From Nocardioides sp. CER19 (GTDB lineage: Bacteria; Actinomycetota; Actinomycetes; Propionibacteriales; Nocardioidaceae), in contig NZ_JARVWS010000004.1 of assembly GCF_029846275.1 (NCBI RefSeq), positions 496,001-560,000 on the forward strand: DNA of 64,000 nt, given 5' to 3'. The notes under the pieces are model-generated. The model was given only the letters and a program-made list of their open reading frames with translations, was not told the DNA's origin and did not search any database. This document shows, one piece after another, positions 26,556 to 35,741 of the stretch; positions within the stretch are counted from its first letter, which is position 1; each line of letters begins with the position of its first letter. A program made the translations under genes and the position numbers.

Positions 26556-27049
26556 CCCCTCACCTCCCCGAGATCGGCGTTCCCGCCCGTCGAGATCGGC
26601 TTTCTCGCCCGTCGAGTTGGGGCTTGTCGCCCGTCGAGTTCGGGCTTGTCGCCCGTCGAGTTCGGGCTTGTCGCCCGTCGAGTTCGGGCTTGTCGCCCTG
26701 CGAGTTGGGATGGCAGGCCACCCGCGCGACGGGCGAGAACCCCGAACTCAGCAGGCAGGACAACCCAACTCGATGGGCAAGAACGCCAATCTCGACGGGC
26801 AAAGAACGCCAATCTCGAGGGGCGGGAAGGCCCATCTCGAGGGGCGGGAAGGCCAATGTCGGGGTGGACGTCGGTGGGTGTGGGTGTCGCCACCACCGTT
26901 TGCTCGGAGCCTAGTGAGTGGAAGACGTGCTCAGATAGAGCAAACGCGGGTAATCCGGGAAGCGTTACGCGGCTGTCACAACTGATTTCGTCGTCAGATC
27001 GGCACTCAGACGACGGAATCACTTGCATCTCACGCATCGGGCAGGGACC
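26556..27049. other. 494-bp intergenic region containing the 22-bp array
   Basis: No gene is supported here. The left 300 bp are taken up by the two-armed 22-bp repeat array. The right part (26861-27049) is less GC-biased (GCTCAGATAGAGCAAAC, then ACAACTGATTTCGTCG) and probably carries the promoter of the next aminotransferase gene; a clear -35/-10 pair could not be chosen. Confidence 0.55.
26570..26860. repeat. Two-armed array of 22-bp tandem units in opposite orientations
   Basis: Left arm: seven units start with GAG at 26570, 26592, 26614, 26636, 26658, 26680 and 26702, an exact 22-bp period. The typical unit begins GAGTTCGGGC and ends TCGCCCGTC. Right arm: six units ending in CTC (or GTC) at 26749, 26771, 26793, 26816, 26838 and 26860 are the same unit in reverse complement (for example ending CGCCAATCTC). 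One right-arm unit has a 1-bp insertion. Units diverge toward both outer ends and at the centre. A transcript would fold into one long imperfect stem. No spacers separate the units, so this is not CRISPR. Confidence 0.85.
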
Positions 27050-28459
27050 ATGGGACCCATGGACCCGGACTACACCGCCGACCTGCCCCACCTGCAGCAG
27101 GCCGCCAAGGACCACCTCTGGATGCACTTCACGCGGCACTCGTCGTACGAGAACGCCGACGTGCCGATCATCGTGAAGGGTGAGGGCGCCTACATCTACG
27201 ACGCCCACGGCAAGAAGTACCTCGACGGACTCGCCGGCCTCTTCGTCAACCAGGTCGGCCACGGCCGCACCGAGCTCGCCGAGGCCGCCGCCAAGCAGGC
27301 CTCGCAGCTCGCGTTCCACCCGCTGTGGTCCTACGCCCACCCGGCAGCGATCGAGCTGGCCGAGAAGCTGGCCAACCTGGCGCCGGGCAACCTCAACCGC
27401 GTCTTCTTCACCAGCGGCGGCGGCGAGGCCGTCGAGACCGCGTGGAAGCTCGCCAAGAACTACTACAAGCTCGTCGGCAAGCCGCTCAAGCACAAGGTGA
27501 TCAGCCGCGCGATCGCCTACCACGGCACCACCCAGGGCGCGCTGTCGATCACCGGCCTTCCGGGTCTCAAGCAGCAGTTCGAGCCGCTCGTGCCGTCCAC
27601 GTTCCGCGTGCCCAACACCAACACCTACCGGGCCGACTCGATCACCGGCGGCCTCCTCGACGGCTCCGACGCGGAGGCCTTCGGCCGCTGGGCCGCCGAC
27701 CAGATCGCCGTCGCGATCGAGAACGAGGGGCCCGACACCGTCGCCGCCGTCTTCCTCGAGCCGGTCCAGAACGCCGGCGGCTGCTTCCCGCCGCCTCCGG
27801 GCTACTGGCAGCGCGTGCGCGAGATCTGCGACGAGTACGACGTCCTGCTGGTCTCCGACGAGGTCATCTGCGCCTACGGCCGGCTCGGCACGTGGTTCGG
27901 CGGCCAGAAGTTCGGCTATGAGCCCGACATCGTCACCTCGGCGAAGGGCCTCACCTCGGGCTACGCCCCGCTCGGTGCGATGATCGCCTCCGACCGGCTG
28001 ATGGAGCCGTTCCTGGCCGACGGCCAGATGTTCGCCCACGGCTACACCTTCGGCGGCCACCCGGTGTCCACCGCTGTCGCGCTGAAGAACCTCGAGATCT
28101 TCGAGGAGGAGAAGCTGCTCGAGAACGTGTCGAGCAACGAGGCCGCCTTCCGGTCGACGCTGGAGAAGCTCAAGGACCTGCCGATCGTCGGCGACGTCCG
28201 CGGCTCGGGCTACTTCTACGGCATCGAGCTCGTGAAGGACCGCGACACCAAGGAGTCCTTCACCGAGGACGAGTGCGAGCGCATCCTCTACGGCTACGTC
28301 TCCAAGGCGCTCTACGAGGAGGGCCTCTACTGCCGTGCCGACGACCGCGGCGACCCGGTCATCCAGCTCTCGCCGCCGCTGATCGTCGGTCAGCGCGAGT
28401 TCGACGAGATCGAGCAGATCCTGCGCGTCGTCCTCGACAAGGCCTACAGCCTGCTCTGA
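27050..28459 (+). CDS. Class III aminotransferase, probably putrescine/omega-amino acid:pyruvate
   Basis: 469 residues from the ATG at 27050; ATG at 27059 (MDPDYTADLP) is an equally possible start. PLP-binding features include FFTSGGGEAVETAWKLAKNY, AYHGTTQGALSITG, LVSDEVICAYGRLGTW and the lysine in TSAKGLTSGYAPLGAM. The group resembles omega-amino acid:pyruvate and putrescine/polyamine:pyruvate transaminases. Its place next to FAD amine oxidases and a polyamine-type importer points to a diamine or gamma-aminobutyraldehyde-route substrate. A long hairpin follows the stop. Confidence 0.83.
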   Translation: MGPMDPDYTADLPHLQQAAKDHLWMHFTRHSSYENADVPIIVKGEGAYIYDAHGKKYLDGLAGLFVNQVGHGRTELAEAAAKQASQLAFHPLWSYAHPAAIELAEKLANLAPGNLNRVFFTSGGGEAVETAWKLAKNYYKLVGKPLKHKVISRAIAYHGTTQGALSITGLPGLKQQFEPLVPSTFRVPNTNTYRADSITGGLLDGSDAEAFGRWAADQIAVAIENEGPDTVAAVFLEPVQNAGGCFPPPPGYWQRVREICDEYDVLLVSDEVICAYGRLGTWFGGQKFGYEPDIVTSAKGLTSGYAPLGAMIASDRLMEPFLADGQMFAHGYTFGGHPVSTAVALKNLEIFEEEKLLENVSSNEAAFRSTLEKLKDLPIVGDVRGSGYFYGIELVKDRDTKESFTEDECERILYGYVSKALYEEGLYCRADDRGDPVIQLSPPLIVGQREFDEIEQILRVVLDKAYSLL

Positions 28460-28462
28460 CCG

Positions 28463-28528
28463 GACCCCCGAGTCGGCGCCTCCTCGCTTCCCGTTGCGAG
28501 GAGGCGCCGACTCGGCATTTCGGGGTCC
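28463..28528 (+). terminator. Long perfect hairpin, terminator between convergent genes
   Basis: A perfect 20-bp stem (28468-28487 with 28496-28515, 8-nt loop) is wrapped by an outer stem (GGACCCC/GGGGTCC, 28463-28528). It starts 4 bp after the aminotransferase stop and faces the RTX gene end. Confidence 0.75.
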
Positions 28529-28598
28529 AGTGGGACGCCCGAGCCGGCCGCCGCGGGGTCGCCGAGAAAAACCTGGCGACGCGCTCGCCGGAACGACG

Positions 28599-30176
28599 TC
28601 ACGGCGAGGGGACCACCACGACCTGGGGAGCACCGGGGATCGGGATGTAGCCGGGGCCGTAGAACGTCAGGTGCGTCAGGTCGACGAGCATGGCGCCCAA
28701 GCGGTAGGTGTCCGGTGGCGTGCCGGCGGGCAGGACGACGTCTCCGGTCCAGATCCCGTCCCGGGCGGTGCCGCTGGCGAGGACCAGGGAGCCGCCCGGC
28801 GCGCCGAGGTTCTCGGCGTTCAGCAGCGATGCCTGCACCTCGGTCACCCCCTCGACGTCGGTGACGTGGAGGCTGACGTGGACCGAGACCGGGCCGTTCA
28901 GCGTGTCGACCTGAGTCGGATCGACGGACGCCGAGACGAGCTGCGGGGCATGGGTGTCGGACGTGCCGAGAACGGTGATCGCGCCGGCCCCACCGGGGAG
29001 TGCCGCATTGGGCGAGACGCGGCCGTCGGTGGTCTCGTCCGCGTAGGCGTCGGGACCGAGGTAGGTCAGCTGCCGCCCCGCCCGGTCGACGGTGGCGACG
29101 GTGATGTTCCACGTCCCACCGATCGAGCCTCGTGGGATGGTGACGGACCCGGTCCAGACGCCGTCGGCCGCGGTGCCGCGGGTCAGGGCGGCCTCCTCCA
29201 TGGTGGTGCCGCCGCTCCAGTAGCCGTCCGATCCGCGATAGCTGGCGCCAACGCCGACGTAGGTGACGCCGCTGTCCGCGTCGGTCACCCGGGCGCTGAT
29301 CGTCAGGGTGCGGGCCGCCGTACGGACGTCGACGGTCGCGCCGGCCGCGGGGCTGAGCAGCTGCACCACCGCTGGTGGGGTGAGGTCCGGGTGGCTGTTG
29401 GTGACCCGGAGCGTCCCGAGCGGGTTGCGGAAGGTGTTGTGACCGACCCAGTCGTTCACGCTGATCGAGAGGGCGAAGGTGCCGGGCGCCGTCCACTGGT
29501 CGAGGTGCGCCTGGGCCTGCCACCAGCCGTCGCGCACGGTCCCCGAGACGAGCCTGAGCTCGTCCACGTGGATGTCGATGCCGAGGCCTCCGAGCACCCA
29601 GGCGACACCCGTGTCGTCGGTGATGTGGGCGCGGACGAGAACGTCCTCCGGGCCGCTGCCGACGTCCACGGTGGTCGGCAGCACCTGGGCGGACACGATC
29701 ACGGGGGCAGCGGTGTCGTGCTTGCACTGGGACCCGGCGTCGGCGGGGTCGTTGCCGCACCAGTTCGTCCCGGGCCCGCCGGTGAGCACGTCGGCGCCCG
29801 GGCCACCGTCGAGGTCGTCGTTCCCGGCGTCGCCGTAGAGGTGGTCGCGCCCGGCGCCGCCGAGGATCGTGTCGTCCCCGGAGCGACCGCGCAGCTGGTC
29901 GGCTCCGGTTCCGCCGTCGACGCGGTCCCGGCCCGGCCCGGCGTCGACGACGTCGTTGCCGCCGCGGGCACGGATGACGTCGTTGCCGCCGCGACCACAG
30001 ATGACGTCGCGCCGATTGGTCCCGACGAGGACGTCGGCGTGCTTGGTCCCGACGATCGTGCAGCGCTCACCGCGGGCGGTGTAGGCCTGCGCCTGGGCGG
30101 ACACGAACAGCGTGCCGACGAGGACGACGGCCACCACGACGGCCGCACGTCCGGCGGTGCGCAGGATTCGGGACAT
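28599..30176 (-). CDS. Secreted protein with RTX-type calcium-binding repeats
   Basis: 525 residues from the ATG at 30176. A signal peptide (about 1-33, ending QAQA) is followed by GGxGxDx-type nonapeptide repeats (about 45-140: GRGGNDVIRARGGNDVVDAG, RSGDDTILGGAGRDHLYGD, GNDDLDGGPGADVLTGG), which bind calcium in a beta-roll. Cysteines in ERCTIVG, DVICGRG, NWCGND and SQCKHD bracket the repeats and could form disulfides outside the cell. The remaining 380 residues hold beta-sandwich-like modules (TDDTGVAWVLGG, TDADSGVTYVGVGA, TDVEGVTEVQAS), each with a DGxW(T/Q) strand. No catalytic domain is recognised. It separates the aminotransferase from the oxidase-importer operon. Confidence 0.8.
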   Translation of the reverse strand: MSRILRTAGRAAVVVAVVLVGTLFVSAQAQAYTARGERCTIVGTKHADVLVGTNRRDVICGRGGNDVIRARGGNDVVDAGPGRDRVDGGTGADQLRGRSGDDTILGGAGRDHLYGDAGNDDLDGGPGADVLTGGPGTNWCGNDPADAGSQCKHDTAAPVIVSAQVLPTTVDVGSGPEDVLVRAHITDDTGVAWVLGGLGIDIHVDELRLVSGTVRDGWWQAQAHLDQWTAPGTFALSISVNDWVGHNTFRNPLGTLRVTNSHPDLTPPAVVQLLSPAAGATVDVRTAARTLTISARVTDADSGVTYVGVGASYRGSDGYWSGGTTMEEAALTRGTAADGVWTGSVTIPRGSIGGTWNITVATVDRAGRQLTYLGPDAYADETTDGRVSPNAALPGGAGAITVLGTSDTHAPQLVSASVDPTQVDTLNGPVSVHVSLHVTDVEGVTEVQASLLNAENLGAPGGSLVLASGTARDGIWTGDVVLPAGTPPDTYRLGAMLVDLTHLTFYGPGYIPIPGAPQVVVVPSP

Positions 30177-30265
30177 CAGGGGCCTTCCGACGACGGTGGG
30201 TCGGCACATCTCACCACGCATCGCCCACGCCGTCAGAGGAACGGCAGGACCCACCGTCGAGCGGG

Positions 30266-31669
30266 CTAGCTGTCGAAGCCGAGCCCCGCGCGGTCGAGGG
30301 CACGCAGCCACAGGTTGCGCCGGCCCCCGTCGGCGTCGGCCTTCGCCAGCGAACGGGTCGTGAGCCTGATGCCGGTCCAGCGCAACGGTTCCGGAGGGAA
30401 CGGCAGCGGCTTCGACCTGACCATCTCCAGCCGGGTCCGCTCGGTCTCCTCGCCGGAGAGCAGGTCGAGCATGACCTGGGCGCCGAACCTGGTGGCCGCG
30501 ACACCGAGGCCGGTGTAGCCGAGGGCGTAGGCGACGTCTCCGCGCAGGGCGGTGCCGAAGAACGCCGCGAACCGGGTGCAGGTGTCGATGACGCCGGCCC
30601 AGCGGTGCGTGAAGCGCACGTCCTCCAGCTGCGGGAACGTCTCGAAGAAGTGCCGCGCCAGCCGGTCGTGGGTCGGCCCCGCCGACTCGAGCTCCGGGGA
30701 GATCCGGGATCCGTAGTGGTAGACCGCGTCGTAGCCGCCCCACAGGATCCGGTTGTCCCGGGTGAGGCGGTAGTAGTGGAACTGGTTGGCGGAGTCCCCG
30801 ATGCCCTGCCGGCCGGACCAGCCGATCGCGGCCATCTGCTCGGCGGTGAGCGGCTCCGTCATCAGGACGTAGTCGTAGACCGGCACCGTCATCAGCGAGA
30901 GCCGCCGCAGCAGCGGCGGGAACGCGTTGGTGGCCAGCGCGACCTGGCCTGCGCGCACCGAGCCGCCCGGGCCGGCATCCGACGCCGTCTCCAGCCGCAG
31001 GCCGGCGGCACCGCGGTCCAGCGCGGTCACGCGGGTGCCCTCGTGGATGACCACGCCGGCGTCCAGGCAGGCCTGACGTAGACCCCAGGCCAGCCGGGCC
31101 GGCTCGACGAGCGCGGTGCCGTGCGGCTCGAGCAGCCCGCCGACGTACGTCGGCGAGTCGACCAGCGCCCGGACGCCGGCCTGGTCGAGGAGCGTGTGCT
31201 CGACGCCCCGCGCCCGCATCTCCTCCGACAGCTCGGTCAGCTCGGTGACCTGGTGGGGACGCGTCGCGACCGAGAGCTCACCGGTGACCCGCCAGTCGCA
31301 GTTGATCCCGTGCCGCTCCACGGTGCGGCCGATCGCCGCCAGGTTCTCCTCCCCCAGCCGGTCGAGCGTCTGCAGCTCGTCGGGCCACCGCGACAGGCCG
31401 TTCCAGAAGCCGTGGGTCAAGCTCGCCGAGGCGAAGCCGCCGTTGCGCCCGCTGGCCTGGTCGCCGCACCGCCCGCCCTCGAGCAGCAGCACCGATCGCG
31501 ACGGGAACCGCTCACGAGCCAGCAGGGCCGTCCACAGACCGGTGTACCCGCCGCCGACGACGACCAGGTCGGCCTCGGCCGCGTCGCTCAGGGGCGGCAG
31601 CGGGTCGGGGCGCGCCGGGTCGTCGAGCCAGTACGGCATCGGCCTGGCCTGCGCCAGTGCGGGATGCAT
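30266..31669 (-). CDS. FAD-dependent amine oxidoreductase (PuuB/DAO family), copy 1
   Basis: 467 residues from the ATG at 31669. The FAD-binding motif ADLVVVGGGYTGLWTALLA (about 33-52) is followed by CGDQASGRNGGFASASLTHG, the segment typical of gamma-glutamylputrescine oxidases and related DAO-family enzymes. The C-terminal half carries HRWAGVIDTCTRF and LGYTGLGVAATRFGAQVMLDLL. It likely oxidises a diamine derivative to an aldehyde. Its start overlaps the permease stop, making it the last gene of the importer operon. A paralogue (36370-37749) lies across the regulator. Confidence 0.82.
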   Translation of the reverse strand: MHPALAQARPMPYWLDDPARPDPLPPLSDAAEADLVVVGGGYTGLWTALLARERFPSRSVLLLEGGRCGDQASGRNGGFASASLTHGFWNGLSRWPDELQTLDRLGEENLAAIGRTVERHGINCDWRVTGELSVATRPHQVTELTELSEEMRARGVEHTLLDQAGVRALVDSPTYVGGLLEPHGTALVEPARLAWGLRQACLDAGVVIHEGTRVTALDRGAAGLRLETASDAGPGGSVRAGQVALATNAFPPLLRRLSLMTVPVYDYVLMTEPLTAEQMAAIGWSGRQGIGDSANQFHYYRLTRDNRILWGGYDAVYHYGSRISPELESAGPTHDRLARHFFETFPQLEDVRFTHRWAGVIDTCTRFAAFFGTALRGDVAYALGYTGLGVAATRFGAQVMLDLLSGEETERTRLEMVRSKPLPFPPEPLRWTGIRLTTRSLAKADADGGRRNLWLRALDRAGLGFDS

Positions 31670-32493
31670 CAGGCGGCGAACGCCCGCGACCGACGGCGCG
31701 AGAGGATCTCGCCGGTGAGCACGACCGTGATGGCGATCAGGAACATCAGCGTGCCGACGACGTTGACCTGCATCGGCACCGCGCGCTGCGCCGAGCCCCA
31801 CACGAACATCGGGAACGTGACCGTCTGGCCGGCGTTGAGGTTCGTGATGATGAAGTCGTCGAAGGACAGGCTGAACGCCAGCAGGGCCGCGCCGAGGATG
31901 CCCGGGAAGACGAGCGGGAAGGTCACCTTCCAGAACGTCTGCGACTCGGTGGCATAGAGGTCCATCGCCGCCTGCTCGAGGTTCTCGTCCAGCCCCGCCA
32001 GGCGGGATCTCACGGTGACCACGACGAACGACAGGCAGAACATCACGTGCGCGATGAGGATCGTGCCCGTGCCGAGGCGGCCGCCGAAGCCGGAGGCGAC
32101 GAAGAGGGCGAGCAGCGAGGAGCCCATCACGATCTCGGGCGAGGCCATCGGGAGGAACAGCACCAGGTTCATCGAGCCGCGCCCGTGGAACCGGTGGCGG
32201 ACCAGCGCGAACGCGGCGAGCGTCCCGATCACGGTGGAGATCACCGTGGCCAGGAGCCCGATCTCGATGCTCTTGCCCACCGCCTCGCACATGCCGGCGG
32301 GCTTGCACGGGTGCAGCCAGTTGTCCCAGGTGAAGGACTGGAACCGGTAGAGGTTGCGAGCGTGGCTGCTGTCGTTGAACGACATCAGGGCGACGATGAC
32401 GTTCGGGATGTACATGTAGACCAGGACCAGCAGGCCCAGGAGCAGGACCAGGTGGTCGTTGACCCATCGGCCCAGGCGCGAGAACCCGTTCAC
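31669..32493 (-). CDS. potC: Polyamine-type ABC transporter permease (PotC/PotI)
   Basis: 274 residues from the GTG at 32493, with GGAGG about 8 nt upstream. Six predicted membrane helices; the EAA loop (EQAAMDLYATESQTFWKVTFPLVFPGI) contacts the ATPase. The family fit is the spermidine/putrescine permease PotC. Start and stop overlap both neighbours (GTGA and TGATG), so the genes are translationally coupled. Confidence 0.88.
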   Translation of the reverse strand: MNGFSRLGRWVNDHLVLLLGLLVLVYMYIPNVIVALMSFNDSSHARNLYRFQSFTWDNWLHPCKPAGMCEAVGKSIEIGLLATVISTVIGTLAAFALVRHRFHGRGSMNLVLFLPMASPEIVMGSSLLALFVASGFGGRLGTGTILIAHVMFCLSFVVVTVRSRLAGLDENLEQAAMDLYATESQTFWKVTFPLVFPGILGAALLAFSLSFDDFIITNLNAGQTVTFPMFVWGSAQRAVPMQVNVVGTLMFLIAITVVLTGEILSRRRSRAFAA

Positions 32494-33395
32494 AGGAGCT
32501 CCTCCGTTCCGACCCGGCGAATGTAGAAGAGCACCAGCGCCAGGATGATGACCATGAGGATCACCGAGAGCGCGCCGGCGGCGGCATAGTCCCCGGTGGT
32601 GGTGAAAAGGTCCTGGATCACGTTGCCGACCATCCGCTGGTTGGGGCTGCCGAGCAGCGAGGCGTTGATGTAGTCGCCGGCCGCCGGGATGAACGTCAGC
32701 AGCGTGCCGCCGACGACGCCCGGCAGCGACAGCGGCCAGGTCACCTTGAAGAACGCGCGGGCCGGCGAGGCGTAGAGGTCGCCGGCTGCCTCGATGAGGC
32801 GCCCGTCGATCTTCTCCAGCGAGGCGTAGAGCGGCAGCACCATGAACGGCAGGAAGTTGTAGGTGAGTCCGGCGATGACCGCGACCGGGGTGGCGAGCAA
32901 CCGCCCGTCGGCGCTCAGGATGTGCACGGCCTGGAGCGTGTTCACCACCCAGCCGTTGTCGCCGAGGATGAGCTTCCACGACAGCGTGCGGATGAGGAAG
33001 CTCGTGAAGAACGGCGCCACCACCATGACCAGCAGCAGGTTCTTCCACCGGCCCGCCTTGAACGCGATCGCGTAGGCGAGCACGTAGCCGAGCACGAGGC
33101 AGAAGAACGTCGCCAGGGCGGCGTAGCCCAGCGAGCGGACCAACGGCTGCCAGTAGTCGGCGAGGGCGTCGACGAAGTTGCGGAAGTGGTAGGTGACGTC
33201 GTAGCCGGTGAGGACCGAACCGTTCGGGTCGAACAGCGACGTCGCCAGCAGCGAGTAGAACGGGACGACGAAGAACAGCCCGAGCCACACCGCTGCGGGA
33301 AGGACCAGCCAGTAGCCGGTCAGCTTCCGACGCGGCTTGTCCCGCCCTTCCGCCGCGCCGGCGGGCGGCGCCTGCTCAGGGGTGACGGCGACCAT
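32490..33395 (-). CDS. potB: Polyamine-type ABC transporter permease (PotB/PotH)
   Basis: 301 residues from the ATG at 33395 (MVAVTPEQAPPAG); longer open frames upstream are antisense-like and overlap potA. Six membrane helices with the EAA loop IEAAGDLYASPARAFFKVTW. PotB/PotH family. One base overlaps the potA stop. It should form the heteromeric channel with the PotC-type subunit. Confidence 0.88.
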   Translation of the reverse strand: MVAVTPEQAPPAGAAEGRDKPRRKLTGYWLVLPAAVWLGLFFVVPFYSLLATSLFDPNGSVLTGYDVTYHFRNFVDALADYWQPLVRSLGYAALATFFCLVLGYVLAYAIAFKAGRWKNLLLVMVVAPFFTSFLIRTLSWKLILGDNGWVVNTLQAVHILSADGRLLATPVAVIAGLTYNFLPFMVLPLYASLEKIDGRLIEAAGDLYASPARAFFKVTWPLSLPGVVGGTLLTFIPAAGDYINASLLGSPNQRMVGNVIQDLFTTTGDYAAAGALSVILMVIILALVLFYIRRVGTEELL

Positions 33396-34543
33396 CAGTC
33401 CTCCTCGATGCCCGCGCCGACGTCCTGGCTGGCGTCGAGCAGGAAGGCGAACTCCGGGCGCCACGAGACGTCGACCTTGGTGCCCGGCGCGAGGAGGCCG
33501 CGCGCGCCGGTGTTCTGCTCGAAGGCGATCATCTCCGAGCCCCACGGCATCTTGACGACGTACTGCGTGGAGACGCCGATGAAGCTGGAGTCGACGACGA
33601 CGGCGCCGGTCATGTGGTTGCCGGGTGCGTCGATCGGCTCACCCTCCGGTGCGATGAGGACCTTCTCGGGCCGGATGCCGACCCAGCCCGGCGTGCCGGC
33701 CGTGTTGGCGGTGTGCGCCCGCTCGATCGGGATGGAGACGACGGTTCCCTGCATGTCGACCCGCACCTGGCCGTCCTCCACGCCGACGACGGTGCCGCCG
33801 ATGAGGTTGGACTGACCGAGGAAGTTGGCCACGAAGGTGGTCTTCGGGTTCTCGTAGAGCTCGGTCGGGCTGCCCAGCTGCTCGATGATGCCGCCGTTCA
33901 TGACCGCGATCGTGTCGGCCATCGTCATCGCCTCCTCCTGGTCGTGCGTCACGTGCACGAAGGTGAGGCCGACCTCGGTCTGGATCCGCTTGAGCTCGAG
34001 CTGCATCGCGCGACGCAGCTTGAGGTCGAGGGCGCCGAGCGGCTCGTCGAGCAGCAGCACCTCCGGCCGGTTGATGAGGGCGCGGGCGAGCGCGACCCGC
34101 TGCTGTTGGCCCCCGGACAGCTGGGCCGGCCGCTTGCCGGCCTGCGGGGTCAGCTCGGTGAGCTCCAGGATGTCGCGGACCGGACCCTTGACGTCCTTGA
34201 CGCCGCGCCGCTTGAGGCCGAAGGCGACGTTCTCCGCGATGGTCAGGTGCGGGAAGAGCGCGTAGTTCTGGAAGACCGTGTTGACCGGCCGGCGGTAGGG
34301 CTTCTCGTGGGTGATCTGCTGGTCGCCGATCGTGATCGACCCCTGCGTCACGGTCTCGAGGCCCGCGACCATGCGCAGGGTCGTCGTCTTGCCGCAGCCC
34401 GACGGGCCGAGCAGGGCGAAGAAGCTGCCCTGCGGGATCTCCAGGTCGAGCGACTGCACCGCCACGAAGCCGTTCGGGTACTCCTTGCGCAGCCCGGTCA
34501 GGCGCAGGTCGCGACCGGACCCGCCGTCAGCCACTGATGACAT
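33395..34543 (-). CDS. potA: Polyamine-type ABC transporter ATP-binding protein (PotA)
   Basis: 382 residues. Walker A GPSGCGKTT (about 47-55), Q-loop FQNYALFPHLT, signature LSGGQQQRVALARAL, Walker B VLLLDEPLGALD and switch His in FVHVTHDQEEA are intact. A TOBE-type C-terminal domain (about 245-375) contains GIRPEKVLIAPEG. It powers uptake through the two permeases. The start overlaps the potD 3' end by 17 bp. Confidence 0.93.
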   Translation of the reverse strand: MSSVADGGSGRDLRLTGLRKEYPNGFVAVQSLDLEIPQGSFFALLGPSGCGKTTTLRMVAGLETVTQGSITIGDQQITHEKPYRRPVNTVFQNYALFPHLTIAENVAFGLKRRGVKDVKGPVRDILELTELTPQAGKRPAQLSGGQQQRVALARALINRPEVLLLDEPLGALDLKLRRAMQLELKRIQTEVGLTFVHVTHDQEEAMTMADTIAVMNGGIIEQLGSPTELYENPKTTFVANFLGQSNLIGGTVVGVEDGQVRVDMQGTVVSIPIERAHTANTAGTPGWVGIRPEKVLIAPEGEPIDAPGNHMTGAVVVDSSFIGVSTQYVVKMPWGSEMIAFEQNTGARGLLAPGTKVDVSWRPEFAFLLDASQDVGAGIEED

Positions 34544-35699
34544 CGTTGAATTCTCCTTCGTACTGCCGCATGGTGGCCTCGTCGAGCGCCATGAAGCTGT
34601 GCGTCGCCTTGAGGAAGTCCTGGCTCGGGAAGATCAGCGGGTTGTCGACCAGCGTCGGGTCGACCTTCTCCATCTCGGCCTGTGCGCCCTGGACGGGGCA
34701 GACGTACCAGACGTACGCCGCGAGCTTCGCCGCGATCGCGGGCTCGTAGTAGAAGTTGATCCACTTCTCGGCGTTGGCCTGGTGGGGCGTGAGGTTGGGG
34801 ATGATCATGTTGTCCGACCAGATCATCAGGCCCTCCTCCGGCCTCACGAAGACGAGGTTGTCGTCCTCGGCCGCCGCGATGTCGCCGGACCAGGCGACGC
34901 AGGCGGCGATGTTCCCGGCCGAGAGGTCGTTGAGGTACTCGTTGCCGGTGAACGCGCGGATCTGGCCGCGTCCGCGAGCGGCCTTGACCTTGTCGAGCGC
35001 CGTCTCCCAGTCGCTGTTGGTGAACTTGCTGGGGTCCTTGCCTTCGGAGAGCAGCATCAGCCCCATCGTGTCGCGCATCTCGGTCAGCATCGTGACCTTG
35101 CCGCGCAGGTCGTCCCGGGTGAGCAGCTCGTCCATCGTCCGGACTTCCTTGACCAGCTTCTTGTTGTAGGCGATGCCGGTGAAGCCGCTCTGCCACGGGG
35201 CCGAGTAGTCCCGGTTCGGGTCCCAGCCCACGCCCTGCAGGGAGGAGATGAGGTTCTTGTCGAGGTTCGGGACCTTCGCCTTGTCGAACTTCTGGATCCA
35301 GCCCATGCCGATCATGCGGGCGGCCATCCAGTCGGTCAGCATGAACATGTCACGCCCCGTCGACTGGCAGGCCCCGAGCTGGTTCTTGACCTTGGCGAAG
35401 AACTCGTTGTTGTCGTTGACGTCGGCGACGTAGTTGACGTCGATGCCGTACCGCTTCTGGAAGTCGGTCAGCGTCGACGTGACGTTGTTCTTCGGGTCGT
35501 CCTCGTCGATGTAGGCCGGCCAGTTGGAGACCACCAGCCGCTTGTCGGTCGCCGACCGGTCGGTCGCCCGGCACGACGTCGGGTCCTGCTTGAGGTCCGG
35601 CGTCGAGAACCGCGGTAGCACGGCGAGGCTCGCCACTCCGAACGCGGTGACGCCGGCCCCCTTGATCAATCCCCTGCGGCTCAGGCCATTCCCGCCCAC
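34527..35699 (-). CDS. potD: Polyamine-type ABC transporter substrate-binding protein (PotD), Tat-exported
   Basis: 390 residues with a GTG start and GGAGGTG 5 nt upstream. The N-terminus LSRRGLIKGAGVTAFGVASL is a twin-arginine signal, unusual for binding proteins in general but common in actinobacterial PotD homologues. The mature protein is a periplasmic-binding-protein fold: VSNWPAYIDEDDPKNNVTST, SDWMAAR-like TDWMAARMIGMGW, and WSGDIAAAEDDNLVFVRPEEG, near the Trp/Asp residues that clamp polyamines in PotD. First gene of the potDABC-oxidase operon. Confidence 0.88.
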   Translation of the reverse strand: MGGNGLSRRGLIKGAGVTAFGVASLAVLPRFSTPDLKQDPTSCRATDRSATDKRLVVSNWPAYIDEDDPKNNVTSTLTDFQKRYGIDVNYVADVNDNNEFFAKVKNQLGACQSTGRDMFMLTDWMAARMIGMGWIQKFDKAKVPNLDKNLISSLQGVGWDPNRDYSAPWQSGFTGIAYNKKLVKEVRTMDELLTRDDLRGKVTMLTEMRDTMGLMLLSEGKDPSKFTNSDWETALDKVKAARGRGQIRAFTGNEYLNDLSAGNIAACVAWSGDIAAAEDDNLVFVRPEEGLMIWSDNMIIPNLTPHQANAEKWINFYYEPAIAAKLAAYVWYVCPVQGAQAEMEKVDPTLVDNPLIFPSQDFLKATHSFMALDEATMRQYEGEFNDVISG

Positions 35700-35741
35700 G
35701 GCGCACCTCCTTCCAACCCGGCCGCCTCACCGGGTGCCGGG

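Noticed and set aside
26570..26860. CRISPR array
   Set aside because: Units abut with a 22-bp period and no spacers, the second arm is inverted, and no cas genes are present.
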